Positions 57,735-64,000 of a stretch of DNA of 64,000 nucleotides are shown here, one piece after another. The stretch is taken from assembly GCA_029891385.1 (NCBI GenBank), contig CM057228.1, positions 28,400,214-28,464,213 of the forward strand, in the 5' to 3' direction. Position 1 is the stretch's first letter. Each line of letters opens with the position of its first letter. Origin of the DNA: Erythroxylum novogranatense (taxonomy: Eukaryota > Streptophyta > Magnoliopsida > Malpighiales > Erythroxylaceae). The position numbers and the translations under genes are program-made. Under the pieces are notes generated by a model, which ran no database searches, was not told the DNA's origin, and saw only the letters and a program-made list of their open reading frames with translations.

Positions 57735-59030
57735 TGTTTGGACCTCTTCCTTCTTCATTTCTCCAACTGAGTCTAGGATTTGCTTTCCATCCCTCGTTAT
57801 AGGTGTTGGAATAGGGATCCCATTTTTGATTGGGCCAACCCTGATAAATAGTAGACATCTCTTTATAATGACTGAGGTAGACACTAGAGATATGCATTAC
57901 TAACTCACAAGTATCGCAACTAGGTGCAGTAAGATCCATAGAAGGCGTTGGATGATACACACTCATGTTTTTCAACTCTGTAGTAAGGAAGGAAAGTTGT
58001 GAAGTCACTTTACTATCTAAAGAGTCAACTTTAGACTCCAGACTTTCTATTCTTCTGGAGTGAGCTATTGAAGCTCCTAACTCATGTACACCTCTAGTGT
58101 CTTTAACACTATACTGTTGGTGATTTAGAGCCATCTTTTTAATTAGATCCCATGCCTCTACAGTTGTGAGGTCAATCAGAGAACCTCCTGAAACCGCATC
58201 CAACATACCTTTGTCTTGACTTTTCAATCCATCATAAAAATACTGCACTAACTGCTCATCAGGTATCTGATGGAGAGGGCATCTGAACAATAGATCTAGA
58301 AAATGATTCCAATAGTCGTAGAGGGACTCATCATAATCTTAATGTGCTGAGTAAATCTCCTTCCTTATTGATGAAGTTTTGGAGGCCGAAAAATACTTCT
58401 CCAAGAATGCCTTTCGCGGATTGGTCTAACTATGGTATGCATTCGCCACATGTCTTGAAAGGCTCATATACCACTCCCTTACATTACCCTTCAAGGATAG
58501 ATGAAAGACTTTCCATAGTACTTGATCAAGAGAAGCTCCCACCGATTTCATGCTTTAACAAATCATGGACAACAATTGCAAGTGAATGTAGGGATCTTCT
58601 CCTATCAATCCATGAAATTTAGGAAGAGAGTTAATAAGTAATCTTTTAACTTCAAAATTCACATAAAAATTAGGGCAAATAGTAGTAAAAGGATAATAAT
58701 TCACATCAAAGATAGTAGCTTCCCTAATGGTCCTCCTTCTATGATTTCCACTGTTCTCACCAGCTCGCTCCTGCTCCCCATTACCTCTATTATCACCATT
58801 CCTAGGTTAGTTAGCATTAAGGTTAGGGTTTTGCAGAAAAGCTAGGTTTTCAGCCATTATCACTCCTTTTAATGATTCACTCTCACTACTTGGCTGACTA
58901 GACTCCACTAAGATATTCTTCTCTTCAACAACTACTTTGCTTCTCTCTTTTTCTCTCCTCTCCTTTCTGATTTTTCTCAAACGTCTCTCAATTTCAAGGT
59001 AGAAAGGTAGAAGTTTGGTTTTTCGAGGCA
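57735..59030 (-). pseudogene. G: gag N-terminal and middle parts (Athila-like)
   Basis: Minus strand. It starts near 59030 with MPRKTKLLPFYLEIERRLRK, a basic N-terminus, then NLAFLQNPNLNAN. Between 58800 and 58300 the frame is broken but FSLKG-, REWYMSL- and RKAFLEKYFSASK-like phrases mark the Athila gag core. 57735-58290 is open with LHQIPDEQLVQYFYDGLKSQ, DAVSGGSLIDLTTVEAWDLI, a heptad stretch (RRIESLESKVDSLDSKV) and GRGPNRF, where X3 cuts in. Gag assembles the particle; this copy has several stops. Confidence 0.82.
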
Positions 59031-59410
59031 TACAAGGGAAGAATTCAAACGAGAATAAAAGGTAATAAAATTGACTTGCAAGCACACAAAGTCAAATAAA
59101 AAGATGAGATGTGATGTATGCAAGTGTGTAGGTGTGTAAAAGTATGTATAAAAGTATGTATGTATGGATCAAAAAGCAATAAGGACAAATGTTTAAAACT
59201 ATGTGGGTGCAAAAATGCTAAGTATGAAAAGTGCAAAAAGTTCATTATCCTTTTGTTTGTATTTTTAAAATTTTGATGCTATGCAAAAAAATGAAATGCT
59301 ATATTATTGACAAGTATGAAGCTAAACTATCTAGAATGCAATCTAAAGAAAAGGCTCTTAACCTCACTTGGCAGCAAAATGACAAAAGCTAACCTAGAGA
59401 ACCAATTTTT
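59031..59410 (-). other. G leader between primer-binding site and gag
   Basis: A/T-rich, with TGTATG and CATAC repeats (59110-59170). No gene seen. Confidence 0.55.
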
Positions 59411-59430
59411 TGGTTCCTCGGCAATGGCGA
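59411..59430 (-). promoter_or_regulatory. G primer-binding site (Athila type)
   Basis: Minus-strand TCGCCATTGCCGAGGAACCA resembles the TGGCGCCGTTGCCGGGGA primer site of Athila elements (family knowledge), with a few changes. It is not the initiator-Met type used by A-F and X. Confidence 0.6.
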
Positions 59431-59440
59431 CATTTTAATA

Positions 59441-60837
59441 CAGACCTTTTTTGTATCTTTGGAGGTCAAATCAAAAAAAATAATCCAAGGATTGCAATAT
59501 AGGATGCAACCTAAGTTCGTTTCACTTAATCAGAACTTAAAATAAATGGACTTAAGTTAACCTATGTGTTATGAAATGCAAGCTAATTTGGTAAGAAGGG
59601 GGTTTTGATCTTTGAAAACATTAACTGTACTACATTGAATTGTAAGAAAAAATGTAAAATGTATTTTTGGATTTTTGGGGATAGAAAACGGAAAGACTAA
59701 GACAAATGATCAAAGAGTGATAGGATCCTCTTGAAAATGAGCTTTGGCTATCATAGTTCGAAATTAATTTTGATGGCAATGGAAATCACTAAGTTTCAAA
59801 TGAGTAAACCTTAAGGAACTCTTTAAGTCCAAGATATTAATAAATGGGACTCCATTTCTTAAAACCCTGTTAAATGCTCTTAGTGTGTGTAGTGGATAGG
59901 TCCATATAACAAGTCACTTTGGAATCTAGAATCAACTCAATATCAATCACAACTATGCAAGATAAAAGAGAATCAACAAGATCACAAATAGATATATATG
60001 AGACTTAATATATTTGAGCTCAAAGTTCTACATAAACAAATCCAAACCACACATTGAATATCCAACACTTGATTAAACTATAATAAAGTATGTTCAACTA
60101 CAAATTACAAATCATAAACCTAGGAATTCACAAATCATAGCTAAACCATAGATTAAGCTACTTCCCTTTTAAGCTCATCGAATTCTAGCCTTTGCTACAT
60201 CTTCAAGAGGATAGAAACATCTAGTCATGCATAGTTCCAAAAATTTTCACAACTGGGAAGCAATCCGAGGCATTCATGGTAGAAGTCGACGGTGAAAAAT
60301 GGAAGAAATGAGATGGACATGACAGAAGACTATGGTGTGATAGTGGTGGCAAGATGATGGAATCTCAATGCAACATATGTCGGCTCTCTCTTTTTTGTAT
60401 GTTATCCCAAAATAGGTTTCTTTCAAAAACGGGTTGTTAGATCGAGTTTTCACAGTTGGTTAATTTTTTGAAAATAGTTTGAGTTTGGTGATGATTCGAA
60501 TGTGTCGCAGCGAACTTTTCCCCAAAGGTTTCATCAAAGATTTGTTGATTTCACCGCGACAAAAGCATTATCCTCACCACAACGAATTTTGTTTATTGCC
60601 TTGTTGACTTGTGTTCTTGGTCTTCACTCTTTGGCTCTACTTATTGAATGTCCTACAATGAAAAATAATAGTTTGCAGTATCAATTTTTCTAAAAATCAA
60701 TTTAGTGCAATTAGTAATTATTTGTGACAATTTTACCTTCAAACTACATTAGTTTAAAACAAGCACTCATGAGCTAAATTAAGCACAATATCCAATAATA
60801 AGAGCCAAAAAGTATAACAAAAACTATGAAATTGTCA
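59441..60837 (-). repeat. G 5' LTR (tentative ends)
   Basis: About 1.4 kb between the primer-binding site and a plausible minus-strand start TGACAATTTCATAGTT at 60837. It contains a GA-rich leader (60270-60330) and CGCAGCGAACTT / ACCGCGACAAAAG words (60505-60590) related to 42160-42440. The left end is uncertain (TG at 59452 or nearer the primer site), and no matching 3' LTR was aligned. Confidence 0.45.
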
Positions 60838-62299
60838 CCAAATGATATAGAAAACTTGGGTTCAATCAAAAGTTCTTTGGGAGAGATTTGAGTAAGGAGC
60901 TCTTGTTATAGAGTGCTTATAAGAGGAAGTAAATCAAGTCTTTCATATAGTATCTTTTGTGAATAAGCTAATAAAACATTTTTTTGTTGTATGTCTCTCT
61001 TGTTCATTATTTTGACTAATTTATATTAAACATTTATATCTTAAAAGTATGAGCGAAATACCTAAACACAAGTGACATGAGGTATGAGAAAATAAACAAA
61101 GTTATTGGTTAATAATTTTGAATAAGATAACTTTGGCATTCAAATTTAAGCTTGACTACCACACAAGGATTTTTACAATTTTATTCAATTATATTAAACC
61201 CAAAAAATCTTTATGGTGACTTTTTTCTACAACCATTTTCTTTCTTTTTAAAAGTTCTTTCAAAGAGTTATTATTAAAGTAACTTAAGTATTAAAGGGTG
61301 GTTTTCAAAACTGATTGTAGTATTAATCTTAGCTATTCTTGCAAAATCAATTGAGATATTTAAAATTAATATCTTGAAAATTATGTCCTCCTATATTGAT
61401 AATGCTTATCTTTTCTAACAAGAAGAATATTTATTGTATCCATAGCTTAAGCATATAATATCCAATACTAAAAAGCTAGATATGGAAACAATAGTTATTC
61501 TGTGATGAAAATAGTCATAACGAAAAAATGTTAATGCATAACCACTATTGCACATGATTAGTGGCATTAAGTATATTTGGAATTAATTATACTTTGAGTT
61601 AGATTTTCATTTGATGTTTTTTACAATTTTCACAAGTTCTCTTATTATATGCATCTTTGAATTTATAAAATAGTATTAGAAGGGTCATTCAACGTATATA
61701 TCAAAGGTTAAGTTTGTATTAAAGTCATAAGAAAGCTAGCTAATTATCCTTTCTTTTATTTTGGGAGGTGAACCTTCTTTTACATACTGAAAATGACTAG
61801 ATCTTACACTTTGAACAAGATTAATTATGAGCAATGCAAGATGGAAACTTCTTATAACATGAGTGAGCAAGGTGATCAATATAGACAAAACAAGATATAG
61901 GTCTCAAGGTATCCATCAATTGGATTGGAAAATAGAGCTTATTTTTTTGTGCTAGGAGACCTAATAAATGGGCCTTTATGTATCATTCCTACAATTTGCC
62001 AAGTGTGTTAGTTGCAAATATAATTGACTCAACATTGAATGACATCAATACTCAACTTTTGACAAACTCAAAGGTTAATCAAAAACTAAATTATTATCTT
62101 TTTTTTATTAGAAATGAATTAAAGTTCAACAAACAGGGTTGAAAACTAACAAGAAATAGTCTTAATTACTATTCCTTTAAAATAATTTATGTCGATTTGA
62201 TTCAGTTAGTAACTTACAGATGGACATGGCCACCAAAAGTGGTTATTGATTACCTAAGTAGCTCTAGCATTTTAACTATTGAGAACAATTTGTTCAACA
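60838..62299. other. A/T-rich DNA, nothing recognised
   Basis: No ORF of note, no repeat family recognised, no RNA gene. It may be old genomic flank of G. Confidence 0.5.
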
Positions 62300-62790
62300 A
62301 CTATCTATCAAGCCAAATATTGTAATTAATGAAATATGGTTCATCCCATATAGGAAAAGTAAAAAATTAATGAGAGACTTTATAAGTGTAAGATATGGTG
62401 TCTCACATGGAATAAGAAGAAGGTTAAAGAGAGATTTATGAATATAAAATGATGTTCTCCTATGGTTGTAGTCACCTCAAAATTACCCTCTCTCATTTTA
62501 AGTCAATTCTTTCTCTCTCTTTGAAATATTTCACTTACAGTATTTTCTAGAGATAGTGAAATATATTAGTAGTGCCTGAGGATATAGGCAAATTTGGCTC
62601 ATAACTATTATGGGTATAATTGTTAGTGATATATTGTGATATTAAATTACATATCTATGCTAAATTATATCTAAGGAGGTTAGAACTTAAGTGGATGGTT
62701 CGAACCCTCCAATATTTCCTAAGAATTTACTTGGTATGATTTTTTAATACAATAGTTCACACATTATATAAAACTCATGCTTCCTCCAAA
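62300..62790 (+). repeat. Decayed copia-type LTR (tentative)
   Basis: CATCCCATATAGGAAAAG (62342-62359) resembles the TCCCACATCGG box near the start of many Ty1/copia LTRs. ATGAGAGACTTTATAAGTG follows, then AGTGCCTGAGGATATAGGCAA (about 62569), like the R-U5 CCGAGGACGTAGGCAA of Tork-type LTRs. Directly after is a primer-site-like TGGTATCAAAGCCA. The exact left end was not found. Confidence 0.45.
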
Positions 62791-62792
62791 TT

Positions 62793-62806
62793 TGGTATCA
62801 AAGCCA
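62793..62806 (+). promoter_or_regulatory. Primer-binding-site-like TGGTATCAAAGCCA
   Basis: One change from the initiator-Met complement TGGTATCAGAGCCA. Its position just after the LTR-like sequence supports a copia relic; no gag follows that I can read. Confidence 0.5.
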
Positions 62807-62810
62807 AAGT

Positions 62811-64000
62811 TGTCCTAGTATGCTTTATAGTAGCAACATAGCTTGGTTTTCCACATTAGAAAAGATTTCGTTATAGTTATTGGAAGCCTACAATGAGAGC
62901 TACTATATAGAATTTAGAGCTAAAGATGACAATGGATTTTGACTTCTTCATCAATTTCTTTTTTATAGAGAGAGAGAAAGTGAGTGGGTGAGAGTAAAGA
63001 TCCTTGCATCCAGTGTCACCTCAAGTATCAGGCTAGAAACATTTGAAGCCTAGGATTCTTTAAACCATTGGTCATGGTTGTTCATGTAAGTTTTTAAATG
63101 CAAATACAATTATGTTCTATTATTTTGGAGAAGAGGAAGAATTGAAAATACCAAGGCAAGACGATGAGAACTAAAAACGACAATAAATAGGGAGATGCTA
63201 AAATAAATTGGAAATTATTTTAGGGTATGTTTCAATATATGTATGTGAATTAATCAATAAATCTGAGATTTGATTAAACATGAGATTTAGATTAGGGCTA
63301 ATTAAACTATGCTAATCTAATTAATTTTATTTATGATTAATAAGATTTATTAAAATAATTTTAAATTTTATGACATTTTCTTAAATTGGATGGGCTTTAT
63401 AAAGTTATGTGACATGGTACTATAAGACCCATTCACATCATTGATAACGTGAGTGAAGAATGATAGAGTCACGTCTCACTCTATTTTCTATTCATAAAGG
63501 TTTACTTTGAACATTTTCAAAATATTACTATTCATTTTAAACACTTTGAAGCATTAAGGTTTTAGATGTAATCATTTGAATTAAGTTTATGCTTTTTATC
63601 GTTAATTGTATAGTATTTGTTTTGTAAATAATTGGTTTCTATTATGGCATACCTATAAATAGCTAACTTTTAGATTTATTTTGAAAATAAAATAATCTCC
63701 TCCATGCATTAGTTCTCTTTCGTTCAAGATGGGCCATGTAGGCATCATTGGTTTACTATTTACTTTATTTTGAGTATTAGGCAGCTCAACAAAATTAAGG
63801 CTTACTTTACGAGAATTAATAAAACCAAAGGGAAAAACTATATCAATGATAGAATTAAAATAGAAATTAAAACAAAAATAAAGACTATAAATAAGAATCA
63901 GTACACATCTTAAATTTACTATCTCCAAATTGGTGGAGGCCAAACAAGCTCATTACAATCATAATCGTCAAGTCCATGTATTTTCTTGTTAACTATGACA
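62811..64000. other. A/T-rich DNA, nothing recognised
   Basis: No supported gene. A 96-codon minus frame at 63653-63943 has low-complexity hydrophobic content and no recognised domain; probably chance. Confidence 0.5.

Noticed and set aside
62670..62715. tRNA or SINE B-box (GGTTCGAACCC)
   Set aside because: No A box at the proper distance and no cloverleaf fold; it lies inside a copia-like LTR.
63653..63943. 96-codon minus-strand frame
   Set aside because: No domain, low-complexity hydrophobic content in A/T-rich DNA, and no promoter or splice context that I could see.

Overview
This 64 kb window is plant nuclear heterochromatin, most likely from a eudicot. It is built almost entirely from nested LTR retrotransposons. 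I found no host protein gene, tRNA, rRNA, CRISPR array or bacterial-type gene. The case for a plant rests on Ty3/gypsy pol families typical of plants, primer-binding sites matching initiator-Met tRNA, an Athila-like gag/protease, a hAT-type MITE and the overall A/T-rich composition. The species cannot be fixed from the sequence.

Layout by nesting level (names A to H and X are mine). Element A (minus strand) covers 1-27130. Its RNase H and RT lie at 1-1240 and 5679-5800, protease and gag at 5800-7511, the gag start at 23811-24024, the primer-binding site at 24233-24244 and a 5'-truncated LTR at 24249-27130. A is split by solo LTR X1 (1246-5673, target duplication ccgat) and by complete element B (minus, 7517-23805, duplication catag). 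B in turn carries solo LTR E (11354-14356), solo LTR D (20990-23691, duplication attca) and a hAT MITE (8153-8458, 8-bp duplication). Element C (minus, 27642-41548, duplication ctatg) sits inside a relic gene (H) for a putative plant transposon protein and is itself split by X2 (34267-38235). An Athila-like gag/protease relic, G (minus, 42870-60840), is split by solo LTR X3 (44428-57729, duplication aaatc), and X3 holds element F (plus, 47606-55993, duplication ttacc). The last 3 kb is low-complexity A/T-rich DNA with one decayed copia-type LTR.

B, C, D, E and F are one lineage, probably Tekay/Del-like chromoviruses. They have 2.4-3.4 kb LTRs that start TGTARCATCC and end GCTACA or GTTACA, and a pol that ends in a chromodomain-like segment. 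The X family has 3.9-4.9 kb LTRs that start TGTTGGACCCCGAT and end GGGTCCCRACA; its promoter-proximal layout is related to that of the LTR of A.

The most notable observation is that these very long LTRs look like two-intron transcription units. A TATA-like box is followed about 250-270 bp later by a GGTAAGT donor. A mini-exon of constant length comes next (65-68 nt in B, C, D, E and F; 76-77 nt in X), bounded by an acceptor and a GTGAGTAACC- or GTGGGTA-type donor. Last is a CTCAC branch-point-like block lying 23-27 nt before a second acceptor. Intron lengths vary widely while the mini-exon length does not. A second oddity is that LTR pairs differ mainly at CTG/CAG/CCG trinucleotides, often as small indels. 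This may be a base-calling artefact on CHG-methylated DNA and may explain many of the gag/pol frameshifts.
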